DNA of 9,492 bases from Nanobdellota archaeon (GCA_018812465.1 JAHJCS010000155.1:1-9492); one strand, 5' to 3'. Positions 1 to 7,212 are shown, counted from the stretch's first letter. Notes: generated from the letters alone by a model not told the origin. Translations and numbers: made by a program.

Positions 1-1032
1 GCAGAAGGAATACTCATTGCAGGAGCTCCTGGAATGGGCAAGTCAACATTCGCCCAGGCTCTCGCAGTATACTACTCAAACCAGAATAAGATAGTCAAGA
101 CAGTTGAGGCTCCTCGCGACCTGCAGCTTCCTGACTCAATAACACAATACTCAATAAGCCATGGCTCAGCACAGGAGATACATGACATCCTGCTGCTCTC
201 AAGACCAGATTACACAATATTCGATGAGATGAGAAACACTGAAGATTTCAGGCTCTTCACTGATCTGAGGCTTGCTGGAGTCGGCATGGTGGGTGTTGTT
301 CACGGCACAAATCCGATTGATTCTATACAGAGGTTCATCGGAAGAATAGAGCTTGGCGTGATTCCTCAGGTTGTTGATACAGTCATATTCATAAAAGATG
401 GTAAAGTGGGCAAGGTCTTCAATGTTAAAATGTGTGTCAAAGTGCCTTCTGGAATGACAGAAGCAGACCTTGCAAGGCCTGTTGTGACAGTCAATGATTT
501 TGAAACAGGAAAACTTGAATATGAGATATACTCTTATGGTGAAGAGACTGTAGTCATACCAGTCAAGGCTGAGATTGGATCTCCACTGCATAAGCTCGCA
601 GCAGAGGGCATTAGAAAGGAATTGAGCAGGTATTCTGAATCAGTCAGGGTGGATGTTGTGTCAGACAACAAGGCCATAATCTATGTCCCTGAGGACAATA
701 TTGCCATGATAATAGGCAAGAAAGGCCAGAACATAGATTTCATTGAGAAGAAGCTTGGAGTGAGCATTGATGTGCAGCCTTTGACAAAAGCAAAGAAGGA
801 TGAGAAGACAAACACAATAGAATATGATGCCCAGATAGGAAAGAACAATATAATATTCTTCCTCATGGAGAAGGACAAGAACAAGGATATTGATATAGTA
901 GTCAATGGGGATTATCTTCTCACAGCAAAATCATCAAAGAAAGCGATAATAAAGATCAAGAAAGATAACAAGATTGCCAGGATAATAATTGAGGCAATCA
1001 ACAAAGGAGAAGACATAAAGCTTGTGTACTGA
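1..1032 (+). CDS. PIN/VapC-family ATPase with KH domain (PilT-like), 3' part
   Basis: The frame is open from base 1, so the gene begins before the window; the ATG at 34 lies inside the P-loop and is not the start. The 343 visible residues hold a Walker A motif (GAPGMGKST, about residues 8-16) and a Walker B-like strand ending TIFDEM (about 72-77). A KH RNA-binding domain follows at about 221-262, with the diagnostic loop IIGKKG near 237-242. This order matches the archaeal family of predicted PilT-like ATPases with an N-terminal PIN nuclease domain and a C-terminal KH domain (COG1855); the PIN domain would lie upstream. Family knowledge suggests an RNA-binding, ATP-dependent nuclease, but its biological role is not established. 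It ends 3 nt from the stop of the convergent gene, leaving no room for a separate terminator. Confidence 0.85.
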   Translation, partial: AEGILIAGAPGMGKSTFAQALAVYYSNQNKIVKTVEAPRDLQLPDSITQYSISHGSAQEIHDILLLSRPDYTIFDEMRNTEDFRLFTDLRLAGVGMVGVVHGTNPIDSIQRFIGRIELGVIPQVVDTVIFIKDGKVGKVFNVKMCVKVPSGMTEADLARPVVTVNDFETGKLEYEIYSYGEETVVIPVKAEIGSPLHKLAAEGIRKELSRYSESVRVDVVSDNKAIIYVPEDNIAMIIGKKGQNIDFIEKKLGVSIDVQPLTKAKKDEKTNTIEYDAQIGKNNIIFFLMEKDKNKDIDIVVNGDYLLTAKSSKKAIIKIKKDNKIARIIIEAINKGEDIKLVY

Positions 1033-1035
1033 GAA

Positions 1036-2061
1036 TCATTGTTCAGAGGAATCTCTTTTTCTTAGAAAGATGCCAGGACTCTGCCTGAACCTTATTTTTT
1101 CTAATAAGGCTGGATGAGGAATCCCATTTATCATAGGTATACCATACGGATCAGATACTGTCTCTGAGTCTGATAATTCAGGAGCTGCTTCAAGCATGCT
1201 GTCAATAGTATCCTGCATCATCCTCAGGTTCATCATTATCATCAGGGAAAGCTCATGCTTTATAATAGGAGAATAGGTTGTTGACTGATGCACAAGATCA
1301 AGAGCCAGTGCGTGCATATCATTAGCTCCGCTGGATATGCTGACAGAATGATAACTATCAGCCTGCTTCTTAAGATTCTCAAGAGTATTGGAAAGATCTA
1401 ACATCTTCTCAAACAGATCGCCAGAATAATCACGAGGAAATGAGAATCCAGTCCTGTTTATCCTAAGCTCTTTCTCTCCGAAGGTGCATTCTTTGCTTGT
1501 GAAGATATATTCTCCTTTTACAGGATATTCAACATGGGTCAGATGAGGAAATCCCCCATAGATGAACCGTTCAAGCTGGCCCATAAGAATATGGCTCTCA
1601 GAGCATGCATGAAGATAATCAAATGGCCTGAACAGAGAACAGCAGATTGTCCTGAACTCTCCATCTATAAGAATATGTGTGGCAAGACCTCTGTCAAGTA
1701 AAGGTTCTTTCTTTAGATCTGTGATTCCATCTTGCCCAGGTTTCTGCTCATAAGAATCAGAAGAATCAGGGTCAGACACAGGAATGAAACCAAATGGAGA
1801 AGTGTTCTCAATCTCAAAAGCAACACCCTGCTCAGGATGGACATGGACAAGTTTTCCAGCAGGAAACTTTCCTTTAGTCTCCTCATAAATATAGATTTTC
1901 CGCTTAGGATCATACTCAAGCCCAGCCAGTTCTTCTGGTGTAAGCAAAGATAAGAGAGAAGCATCTCTATTAGGGTTCTCCGGTGTTAAAGCATACCCTC
2001 TTTTTAGTTCTGTATAATCTGTTGTCAGCACTATTGGTCCCTCGCGGAACCCCCAAAACAA
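1036..2061 (-). CDS. Hypothetical protein, 341 aa, TTG start
   Basis: I do not recognise this protein. It is soluble: no signal peptide and no membrane segment. The first 210 residues look like mixed strand and loop, with an acidic, low-complexity linker near 97-112. Residues 215-295 look mainly helical, including a methionine-rich stretch (LSLMIMMNLRMM, 271-282). The proposed start is TTG at 2061: an in-frame stop lies three codons upstream, and a TATA box centred near 2086 is 25 nt away, the same spacing seen at other starts here. A GTG at 2031 (residue 11) is the alternative. The gene is divergent from the 398-residue gene at 2145, with overlapping promoter regions, and convergent with the ATPase gene. 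The long clean frame and its own promoter support a real gene; the function is unknown. Confidence 0.7.
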   Translation of the reverse strand: MFWGFREGPIVLTTDYTELKRGYALTPENPNRDASLLSLLTPEELAGLEYDPKRKIYIYEETKGKFPAGKLVHVHPEQGVAFEIENTSPFGFIPVSDPDSSDSYEQKPGQDGITDLKKEPLLDRGLATHILIDGEFRTICCSLFRPFDYLHACSESHILMGQLERFIYGGFPHLTHVEYPVKGEYIFTSKECTFGEKELRINRTGFSFPRDYSGDLFEKMLDLSNTLENLKKQADSYHSVSISSGANDMHALALDLVHQSTTYSPIIKHELSLMIMMNLRMMQDTIDSMLEAAPELSDSETVSDPYGIPMINGIPHPALLEKIRFRQSPGIFLRKRDSSEQ

Positions 2062-2081
2062 AGTGAGTTAGACCTGTTTTG

Positions 2082-2090
2082 TATTTAAAT
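2082..2090 (-). promoter_or_regulatory. TATA box for the 341-aa gene
   Basis: On the minus strand this reads ATTTAAATA, centred 25 nt before the TTG at 2061. This is the spacing expected for a leaderless archaeal transcript and is the main support for the TTG start. Confidence 0.55.
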
Positions 2091-2112
2091 GTTGTGCAAA
2101 ATAACCTAAAAC

Positions 2113-2122
2113 TATATATATA
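2113..2122 (+). promoter_or_regulatory. TATA box for the 398-aa gene
   Basis: TATATATATA lies about 27 nt before the ATG at 2145, fitting a leaderless mRNA. It is only about 30 bp from the opposing TATA box, so the two divergent promoters could share a regulator or interfere with each other. Confidence 0.6.
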
Positions 2123-2144
2123 GAATTAGTATTTACAGACAAAA

Positions 2145-3341
2145 ATGGTTGAAAAGACCAACAAGCTAATTAAAGAATTTCTAAATAATAAATTGGATCC
2201 TGAGATGGGAATAAAATGGTGGGATGTAAAGAGAATTCATAATATTGAAAAACTTATTGAGAATCTTGAGAGGCTGAGGAATGATCTGACTCGCGAAGAA
2301 CTGGAAGAACTGGATATAGATAGTTTGAAAGAATTACTTAATATGATCTGGTCTCATTACAAAGAAGATTACTCAGAAGGATATCATAGTAGATTAAAAC
2401 CATTTGATACAGTAAAATACATTGACAATAAAATTGATACCATAGTGGACTTTCTGAAATACCATCTTAATTACAAACTTAAACAGGACATAACAACTTT
2501 AGAAAGAAAAGAATTGGCCATTGTTATCCATGAGAATATTAATTTAGTGATGTATTATTTGACAGAAAAAAAACCAGAAACTTTTCCAGATTATAGGGCT
2601 TCTTTGATGTATTATGATATTACTTCTGTAATAATGGCGTTCACTCCAACAACCAGAAAGGATTTTGAAAGAGTCAAAACATTGTTTGAAAAAGAAAGAA
2701 AAGAAATAACTGAAGAAAATTTGAAAGAAATACTTCAACTTTGCTTTAAAGATAAGAGAATATGTGAGATTGGTGGGGCATTCCTGATTGGATTCAAAGA
2801 ATTTGGAGCTGATGTGCTTGATTCAAAAGGAAAACCTCATCATATAGATCCAGATTTTATTACAGGGGATAAAAACGAAGAGCTTGTAAATCTCAAGAAC
2901 TGGAAAAGGTTATTTGGAAAAAAACCAGATTTTGATATCACAGCTAGCAGCAGTGTTATTGACTCAGGCAGCGGTGTTCATGAGATGATCACAAAAGATA
3001 TGGAAAAAGATATCAAAAAAATTGATCCTGGATTTGGTTACAGAAATTTTGACTATGCTGCTATTATGGAACTATTTTGCATTTTCTCAAACTTGACAAA
3101 GGTTGGGGGATTTAGCATCCACACAGAAGATATTAATTATAATAAGTTTATAGGTGTTCCAATGACAATGATTGCTGCCGTACCAGTTAGAGAGCATAGA
3201 TCTGTTTATGTTTACCAGAAAACAGCTGATAAGGATATAAGTTATGATGGTTTCTTAGAAATGTATAAAAGAGATCATGAAGATAAAGTGTATAAACCAA
3301 AGCAGAAAAACCCAGCAGAGAAACAAAGACAAGTTGCTTAA
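2145..3341 (+). CDS. Hypothetical protein, possibly a degenerate class I methyltransferase fold
   Basis: No family is recognised with certainty in this 398-residue protein. The N-terminal 200 residues are charged and helical. After that the pattern resembles a Rossmann methyltransferase: a motif I-like ICEIGGAFLIGF (206-217) and a following GADVLDSKG (221-229). Then come a motif IV-like FDITASSSVID (263-273) and LTKVGGFSIHT (317-327), which is like the usual 'LkpGG' strand. The glycine loop of motif I is not canonical, so SAM binding is doubtful. The C-terminus (380-398) is a basic, probably disordered tail. Codon use differs from the neighbours: AAA greatly outnumbers AAG, and TTA/TTG leucines are common, whereas SerS and Cdc6 favour AAG and CTN. 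This suggests recent acquisition or relaxed selection. No Shine-Dalgarno is seen; a TATA box at the leaderless distance supports ATG 2145. Confidence 0.75.
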   Translation: MVEKTNKLIKEFLNNKLDPEMGIKWWDVKRIHNIEKLIENLERLRNDLTREELEELDIDSLKELLNMIWSHYKEDYSEGYHSRLKPFDTVKYIDNKIDTIVDFLKYHLNYKLKQDITTLERKELAIVIHENINLVMYYLTEKKPETFPDYRASLMYYDITSVIMAFTPTTRKDFERVKTLFEKERKEITEENLKEILQLCFKDKRICEIGGAFLIGFKEFGADVLDSKGKPHHIDPDFITGDKNEELVNLKNWKRLFGKKPDFDITASSSVIDSGSGVHEMITKDMEKDIKKIDPGFGYRNFDYAAIMELFCIFSNLTKVGGFSIHTEDINYNKFIGVPMTMIAAVPVREHRSVYVYQKTADKDISYDGFLEMYKRDHEDKVYKPKQKNPAEKQRQVA

Positions 3342-3355
3342 TCCAAGCCAAAACC

Positions 3356-3363
3356 TTTTTAAA
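3356..3363 (+). promoter_or_regulatory. TATA box for serS
   Basis: TTTTTAAA is centred about 30 nt before the SerS ATG, inside the 48-bp gap after the 398-residue gene. The gap has no Shine-Dalgarno, so a leaderless or very short-leader mRNA is likely. Confidence 0.55.
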
Positions 3364-3389
3364 CCATATATTACTCCTTCTAAGCTAAT

Positions 3390-4673
3390 ATGCTCGACAT
3401 AAACCTTATCCGGGAAAATCCAGGTATTATAGAGGCTGATCTCAAGAAAAGAGGGAATAAAGAGAAGTCAAAGCAGCTAAATGACCTGATTGAGAAGGAC
3501 AAGAGATGGAGACAGCTCAAGTTCGACTTCCAGAAGATCCAGGCTGAGAAGAATTCTATTTCAAAAGAGATAGCTGAAAGGAAGAAGCAGGGAAAGAAGG
3601 TTGATGACCTCCTGAAAAATCTGAAAGAGATTCCTGAGAAGATAAAGAAATTCAATGCAGATATTGGAAAGCTTAAGAGCGAGATTGATTCTTCATTAAT
3701 GAATATGCCAAACATCCTGCACAAATCTGTTCCTGTAGGAAAGGATGACACAGAGAATGAGCTTGTAAAGGAATGGAGCAAGAAGCCTGGCTTCAAGTTC
3801 AAGCCAAAGAGCCATGTTGATATCCTAAAGCTGCTTGATATCGGAGACACAGAGAGGGCTGCAAAAGTTGCAGGAGCAAGATTCTATTATCTCAAAGGAG
3901 ACCTTGTAATGCTTGACTTTGCGCTCCAGCAGTTCGCTCTTGAATTCCTGAGAGGAAAAGGATTTGTTCCAGTATATCCTCCATTCATGATGAACAGGAA
4001 AGCATATGAAGGGGTCACAGACCTTGGTGATTTTGAGAGCGTGATGTACAAGATAGAGGATGAGGATCTTTATTTGATAGCTACATCAGAGCATCCATTG
4101 ACAGCAATGCACATGGATGAGGTCATTGACCCAGATAATCTTCCTATAAAATATGCTGGTCTGAGCGCGTGCTTCAGGAAAGAAGCAGGAGCGCATGGAA
4201 AGGACACCAAAGGAATATTCAGGGTGCACCAGTTCACAAAAGTTGAGCAGATAATATTCTGCAGTCCAGAGGATTCATGGAAATTCCATGAAGAGCTGAT
4301 AAAAAATGCAGAGGAGCTGTTCCAGAAGCTTGAGCTTCCTTACAGGATTGTGAATATCTGCACAGGAGACATCGGAACAGTCGCTGCAAAAAAGTATGAC
4401 CTTGAGGTCTGGATGCCTGTTCAGGACTGCTATCGCGAGGCTGTGTCATGCTCAAACTGCACTGATTACCAGGCAAGAAGGCTCAATATAAGAATGGGAA
4501 AGGAAGGGGCTGACAAGCAGGTCCTTCACACGCTCAACAGCACTGCAATAGCAACTGGAAGGGTTATGGTGGCAATAATAGAGAATTTCCAGAACCCAGA
4601 TGGAAGCATTAATATACCAAAAGTATTGCAGCCATACATGAATGGTCTTAAGATCATAAAAACAAGGAATTAA
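3390..4673 (+). CDS. serS: Seryl-tRNA synthetase
   Basis: This cytoplasmic class II enzyme charges tRNA-Ser (and tRNA-Sec where present) with serine, using ATP. At 427 residues it has the usual length. Residues about 28-105 form the basic, lysine-rich coiled-coil arm that contacts the long variable arm of tRNA-Ser. The catalytic domain shows the TSE serine-binding motif (232-234) and motif 2 (FRKEAG at 262-267, with R278VHQF downstream). It also has the SCSNCTDYQARR segment (353-364) and motif 3 (STAIATGRVMVAIIE, 384-398). It is the widespread 'bacterial-type' SerS, not the rare zinc-dependent form of some methanogens. The start is ATG 3390, which begins with the typical MLDINLIRENP and sits 30 nt from a TATA box. 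The stop is directly followed by the Shine-Dalgarno of the next gene, so the two are probably co-transcribed. Confidence 0.97.
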   Translation: MLDINLIRENPGIIEADLKKRGNKEKSKQLNDLIEKDKRWRQLKFDFQKIQAEKNSISKEIAERKKQGKKVDDLLKNLKEIPEKIKKFNADIGKLKSEIDSSLMNMPNILHKSVPVGKDDTENELVKEWSKKPGFKFKPKSHVDILKLLDIGDTERAAKVAGARFYYLKGDLVMLDFALQQFALEFLRGKGFVPVYPPFMMNRKAYEGVTDLGDFESVMYKIEDEDLYLIATSEHPLTAMHMDEVIDPDNLPIKYAGLSACFRKEAGAHGKDTKGIFRVHQFTKVEQIIFCSPEDSWKFHEELIKNAEELFQKLELPYRIVNICTGDIGTVAAKKYDLEVWMPVQDCYREAVSCSNCTDYQARRLNIRMGKEGADKQVLHTLNSTAIATGRVMVAIIENFQNPDGSINIPKVLQPYMNGLKIIKTRN

Positions 4674-4678
4674 GGAGG
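4674..4678 (+). promoter_or_regulatory. Shine-Dalgarno that fixes the start at 4686
   Basis: GGAGG directly follows the SerS stop codon. It is 7 nt from the ATG at 4686 but only 1 nt from the ATG at 4680, so 4686 is the likely start. Confidence 0.7.
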
Positions 4679-4685
4679 GATGATC

Positions 4686-5039
4686 ATGCCAAAAGATATT
4701 GAAGATGAAACAATTGATGAAAAGGATGAGTTCATAGAGGACACTGATGAGAGACCAGAGTCTAGGGATGAGAAAAGAAAAGAGATGGACACTGGAGAGC
4801 TTGATGAAGATCCTTATTCAGAAGTAGGCAGAGAGAAGCTTGTTGAAGATGATGAGATGGAAGATTGGGAGCAGGGCTTTGCCAAAGGCGCAGAAGCAGG
4901 TGGCAGAGATGCCAAGTGCAGGTATTGCGGCAAGATAATCATAGACAAAGAGGGTGTTGTAGAAAGGAAAGTCAATGGAGAACTGTGCTTCTTCTGCTCT
5001 GAAGAACATGCAGAGAAGTATGTGAAAAAGAAGGAATGA
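4686..5039 (+). CDS. Small acidic protein with a C-terminal four-cysteine zinc-binding domain
   Basis: This 117-residue protein has an extremely acidic N-terminal half (residues 1-62, mostly E and D), probably disordered, and a short WEQGFAKGAEAGG segment (61-73). Its C-terminal zinc-binding module has C78-x2-C81 and C101-x2-C104, with H108 close behind. The second knuckle (LCFFCSEEHAEKY) resembles TRASH/YHS/MYM-like treble-clef modules, in which 'FCSEEC' is common; here the last Cys position is His. Such domains bind metal or partner proteins, and no enzyme activity is implied. ATG 4680 is in frame but sits too close to the Shine-Dalgarno. There is no promoter of its own, so expression should follow SerS. 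A role tied to translation or metal sensing is only a guess. Confidence 0.8.
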   Translation: MPKDIEDETIDEKDEFIEDTDERPESRDEKRKEMDTGELDEDPYSEVGREKLVEDDEMEDWEQGFAKGAEAGGRDAKCRYCGKIIIDKEGVVERKVNGELCFFCSEEHAEKYVKKKE

Positions 5040-5048
5040 TGCATTAAA

Positions 5049-5056
5049 TTTATATA
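5049..5056 (+). promoter_or_regulatory. TATA box for the small membrane protein
   Basis: TTTATATA is centred 26 nt before the ATG at 5079. It argues against the upstream in-frame ATG at 5058, which would lie before the transcript start. Confidence 0.55.
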
Positions 5057-5078
5057 GATGCTTTGTATAGGTGAGATT

Positions 5079-5246
5079 ATGGAGATGATAGAGGTATTGG
5101 TTCTGAGTATTGGAGCAATAGCAGTGCTGCTCCTGTTAAGGCAGGTGCTTATGAAGAAAGCCCAGAAGACTTCTGATATAAAAGCATTGTACAGGAAGAT
5201 AATCCTCTCAGAAGAGTATAAGGTAAAAGGCAGATTTGAGGACTGA
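5079..5246 (+). CDS. Small single-pass membrane protein, 55 aa
   Basis: One hydrophobic segment (residues about 4-21, IEVLVLSIGAIAVLLLLR) is followed by a basic cytoplasmic-looking tail (KKAQKTSDIKALYRK). By the positive-inside rule the C-terminus should face the cytoplasm. There is no signal-peptidase site, so the segment is probably a membrane anchor. Start choice: a TATA box 26 nt upstream fits ATG 5079. GGTGAG (5070-5075), which matches the distal half of the archaeal Shine-Dalgarno, also precedes it. ATG 5085 is an alternative, and the in-frame ATG 5058 falls upstream of the predicted transcript start. It lies just before the cdc6 promoter. The family is not recognised and the function is unknown. 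Confidence 0.55.
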   Translation: MEMIEVLVLSIGAIAVLLLLRQVLMKKAQKTSDIKALYRKIILSEEYKVKGRFED

Positions 5247-5270
5247 TCCTGGCTCTATAATTAGCAAAAA

Positions 5271-5280
5271 CTATATAAAA
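5271..5280 (+). promoter_or_regulatory. TATA box for cdc6
   Basis: CTATATAAAA is centred 26 nt before ATG 5302. This places the transcript start at the ATG and excludes the upstream TTG at 5236. Confidence 0.65.
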
Positions 5281-5301
5281 CAACATCAGTTTCTTGGCTT
5301 T

Positions 5302-6384
5302 ATGGGGGTCTTTAAGGATATGCTTGGTTCTGGAGAGACACTTTTCAGAGACCATGTTCCATTGGATTATGATTACCTGCCAAAGCAGGTTCCGTTCAGG
5401 GAGTCTGAGCAGAAGCAGATATCATTATGCATAAAGCCTCTTGCATATGGCAGGAATGGCAGGAACCTGTTCATCCATGGAGGCCCTGGAATAGGAAAGA
5501 CTGTAGTGTGCAAACATCTTCTAAAATCACTTGATGAAGAAGAAGGTATGGAAGAAGAAGTTGTGCCATTATACATCAACTGCTGGCAGAAGAACACTTT
5601 CTATAAGATAATGATTGAGATATGCGACATGATAGGATACAAGTTCACGCATAACAAGAAAAGCGATGAACTGTTCAAGATAGTCAAGGAGTACCTCAAC
5701 AAGAAATCAGTTGTATTTGTGCTTGATGAGGTTGACAAGCTTGAGGAGCAGGACTTCATCTACAATGTCCTTGAAGAGATCTACAAAAAGACACTTATAC
5801 TCATAACCAATTACAAGGAATGGATAGTCAACCTTGATGAGAGGATCAAATCAAGGCTGACAGCAGAGATAATGGAGTTCAAACCGTACAATAAAGACCA
5901 GGCTTATGGTGTGCTCAAAGAAAGACTGCAATTCTCTTTTGTGCCTGATGTATGGGATGAAGAAGCATTCAGGATAGCTGCAGAGAAAGCCTATGAGATA
6001 AAGGACATCAGGTCAGGTCTTTACCTATTGAGGGAAGCAGGCAATGCAGCAGAGGATTCAAGCAGCAAGAAGATAACAATAGAGCATGTCAAGAAAGCTA
6101 TCGGAAAGCTTGAGGAGTTCAGCATAAAGAACAAGGAGACCCTTGAAGATGAGACAAAATTCATCCTTGAGATAATAAAGAAGAGTTCTTGCAACAAGAT
6201 AGGAGAGATATTCAAGGAATACCAAAAAGAAGGCGGAAAAGCAGTCTACAAGACATTCCAGAGGAAAGTGAGCAAGCTCGCTGAGGACAGGTTTATCTCT
6301 GTGAAGAAGATAATGGGAGGATCAGAAGGGACGACAACAATAATAAACCATTCAGGCAGTGTGAAGAAGCTTACTGATTTCTGA
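5302..6384 (+). CDS. cdc6: Orc1/Cdc6 replication initiator, AAA+ ATPase
   Basis: The protein binds origins and helps load the MCM helicase. Its 360 residues begin with the family's entry sequence (LFRDHVPLDYDYLPKQVPFRE, about 14-34). Walker A GGPGIGKT (60-67), Walker B VVFVLDEVD (137-145) and sensor 1 LITN (167-170) follow. An arginine-finger region LDERIKSRL (178-186) and a sensor 2 helix with R237 (DIRSGLYLLREA, 235-246) complete the AAA+ module. Residues about 282-352 form the winged-helix DNA-binding domain. The frame can be opened at TTG 5236, overlapping the previous gene, but the extra 22 residues look unlike the family. ATG 5302 has a TATA box at the leaderless distance. At 360 residues it is slightly short but complete. 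No convincing cluster of origin recognition boxes is visible beside it. Confidence 0.95.
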   Translation: MGVFKDMLGSGETLFRDHVPLDYDYLPKQVPFRESEQKQISLCIKPLAYGRNGRNLFIHGGPGIGKTVVCKHLLKSLDEEEGMEEEVVPLYINCWQKNTFYKIMIEICDMIGYKFTHNKKSDELFKIVKEYLNKKSVVFVLDEVDKLEEQDFIYNVLEEIYKKTLILITNYKEWIVNLDERIKSRLTAEIMEFKPYNKDQAYGVLKERLQFSFVPDVWDEEAFRIAAEKAYEIKDIRSGLYLLREAGNAAEDSSSKKITIEHVKKAIGKLEEFSIKNKETLEDETKFILEIIKKSSCNKIGEIFKEYQKEGGKAVYKTFQRKVSKLAEDRFISVKKIMGGSEGTTTIINHSGSVKKLTDF

Positions 6385-6401
6385 GATTATTTGAGTAAAA
6401 T

Positions 6402-6409
6402 ATTTATAT
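6402..6409 (+). promoter_or_regulatory. TATA box for the lipoprotein gene
   Basis: ATTTATAT is centred 25 nt before the ATG at 6431 in the short gap after cdc6, again fitting a leaderless mRNA. Confidence 0.55.
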
Positions 6410-6430
6410 GGAACTTGTTTAATTTCTAGT

Positions 6431-6649
6431 ATGAGAGATGAATATTTGATTATGATATTGCTGATGAGTTTGTTATTTCTCACCGCATGCTCTAAGACAG
6501 AGAACTGCAGCCAGTATGAAAATTATGAAGACTGCCCAGAATCATGCAGCATATGCCCGCCATGCCCTGCTTGCAGTTCTATCTCATGCCAGACTCCAGA
6601 ATTCTGTGAGAGCATGGGATATGATAAAAACTGGTACACCAGTGAGTAG
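6431..6649 (+). CDS. Cys-rich putative lipoprotein, 72 aa
   Basis: The N-terminus is a short lipoprotein-type signal: a hydrophobic stretch (YLIMILLMSLLFL, 5-17) ending in the lipobox LTAC with C20. The mature part would be 53 residues with nine cysteines (20, 26, 35, 39, 42, 45, 48, 53, 59). Six of them crowd into residues 35-53 as a CPPCPAC-like run with flanking Cys. Outside the cell this suggests a disulfide-knotted or metal-binding peptide. I do not recognise a family. ATG 6431 has a TATA box 25 nt upstream. The last base of the TAG stop is the first base of the next gene's Shine-Dalgarno, so the two are very likely translated from one mRNA. Function unknown. Confidence 0.7.
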   Translation: MRDEYLIMILLMSLLFLTACSKTENCSQYENYEDCPESCSICPPCPACSSISCQTPEFCESMGYDKNWYTSE

Positions 6650-6654
6650 GTGAT
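6649..6654 (+). promoter_or_regulatory. Shine-Dalgarno for the 40-aa membrane protein
   Basis: GGTGAT begins within the lipoprotein stop codon and ends 2 nt before ATG 6657. It matches the distal part of the archaeal GGAGGTGATC signal in correct register. Confidence 0.55.
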
Positions 6655-6656
6655 TG

Positions 6657-6779
6657 ATGGGAAGGTTCCAGCCAAAAGCACATCCGGATTTCTGGAGAAT
6701 AGTAGAAGACAGGACATGGTTCTATGTCATATCAGGGACAATCATCGCAATTCTTGTTTATATAATGATAAAATATTGA
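6657..6779 (+). CDS. Small membrane protein, 40 aa
   Basis: This short ORF encodes a polar, aromatic N-terminal part (MGRFQPKAHPDFWRIVEDR) followed by one membrane segment (about residues 21-38, WFYVISGTIIAILVYIMI) and a final KY. It starts 7 nt after the lipoprotein stop, with a GGTGAT Shine-Dalgarno overlapping that stop. This arrangement is the main evidence that it is translated. It ends 19 nt before the stop of the convergent acylphosphatase gene. The family is not recognised. Co-expression with the lipoprotein suggests a joint envelope role, which is inference. Confidence 0.6.
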   Translation: MGRFQPKAHPDFWRIVEDRTWFYVISGTIIAILVYIMIKY

Positions 6780-6798
6780 TTTAGAAATTGCTGTGAAG

Positions 6799-7068
6799 TC
6801 AGTATCTTACTGCAAACTCTGAGAACTCTTTCTTTGGCTTCTCTTCTTTGAGATCAACACTATCAACCCTGGCCAGCATCGGTCCTTTCCTGCAGTAGAC
6901 TATCAGGGAATCAACAGCAGAACCCTCTCCTTCAGCAACAACTTCTACCCCATCTGGAACATTCTTTACCCAGCCGGTTATGCCAAACTCCCTGGCCTTT
7001 TTCCTTGTGTTTGCTCTGAAGAAGACGCCATGCACACGGCCTTTGATGAGAAGATGGACACGCTTCAT
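6799..7068 (-). CDS. acyP: Acylphosphatase
   Basis: This small cytoplasmic enzyme hydrolyses carboxyl-phosphate bonds such as acetyl phosphate or 1,3-bisphosphoglycerate. The 89-residue protein has the standard length and fold signature: KGRVHGVFFR (9-18) carries the phosphate-binding loop with catalytic R18. The catalytic N36 lies in GWVKNVPDGVEV (32-43). The C-terminal FAVRY matches the usual ending of the family (F.v.Y/R). The frame continues upstream to 7146, but those residues are not acylphosphatase-like. ATG 7068 lies 27 nt from a TATA box, whereas ATG 7080 lies only about 15 nt from it. It is convergent with the 40-residue ORF and stands alone as a transcription unit. Confidence 0.93.
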   Translation of the reverse strand: MKRVHLLIKGRVHGVFFRANTRKKAREFGITGWVKNVPDGVEVVAEGEGSAVDSLIVYCRKGPMLARVDSVDLKEEKPKKEFSEFAVRY

Positions 7069-7090
7069 AATTGATGACATTATTTGATTA

Positions 7091-7099
7091 TTTATAAAA
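7091..7099 (-). promoter_or_regulatory. TATA box for acylphosphatase
   Basis: TTTTATAAA on the minus strand is centred 27 nt before ATG 7068. It decides between the in-frame starts at 7146, 7080 and 7068. Confidence 0.6.
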
Positions 7100-7198
7100 C
7101 TTTTTGATAGAATTTTGAGTAGTGCACAGGACAGGATGAACAACACAATACAAGCTCTTAACCGCGATTAATAGGGTGTTTTAACAAAAAATCATGCT

Positions 7199-7212
7199 CA
7201 CTGGCCACTGGA
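7199..7212. repeat. Tandem heptamer CACTGGC-CACTGGA upstream of a promoter
   Basis: Two near-identical heptamers stand back to back about 16 bp before the TATA box at 7228. They lie inside a larger inverted-repeat region: TCATG 7192-7196 with CATGA 7213-7217, and CTCAC 7197-7201 with GTGAG 7222-7226. They could be a transcription-factor site. On the minus strand the second copy reads TCCAGTGG, the core of archaeal origin recognition boxes, but without the rest of the consensus. Confidence 0.35.

Noticed and set aside
3380..3850. 156-codon minus-strand frame antisense to serS
   Set aside because: Serine- and phenylalanine-rich mirror of the lysine-rich coiled-coil arm of SerS; a typical shadow.
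5236..5301. TTG-started 22-residue N-terminal extension of Cdc6
   Set aside because: It overlaps the previous gene and lies across the TATA box; the family sequence begins after ATG 5302.
5355..5368. TTCCATTGGA inside cdc6 as an origin recognition box
   Set aside because: It lies in coding sequence for the conserved VPLD segment and lacks the GAAAC extension; chance is more likely.
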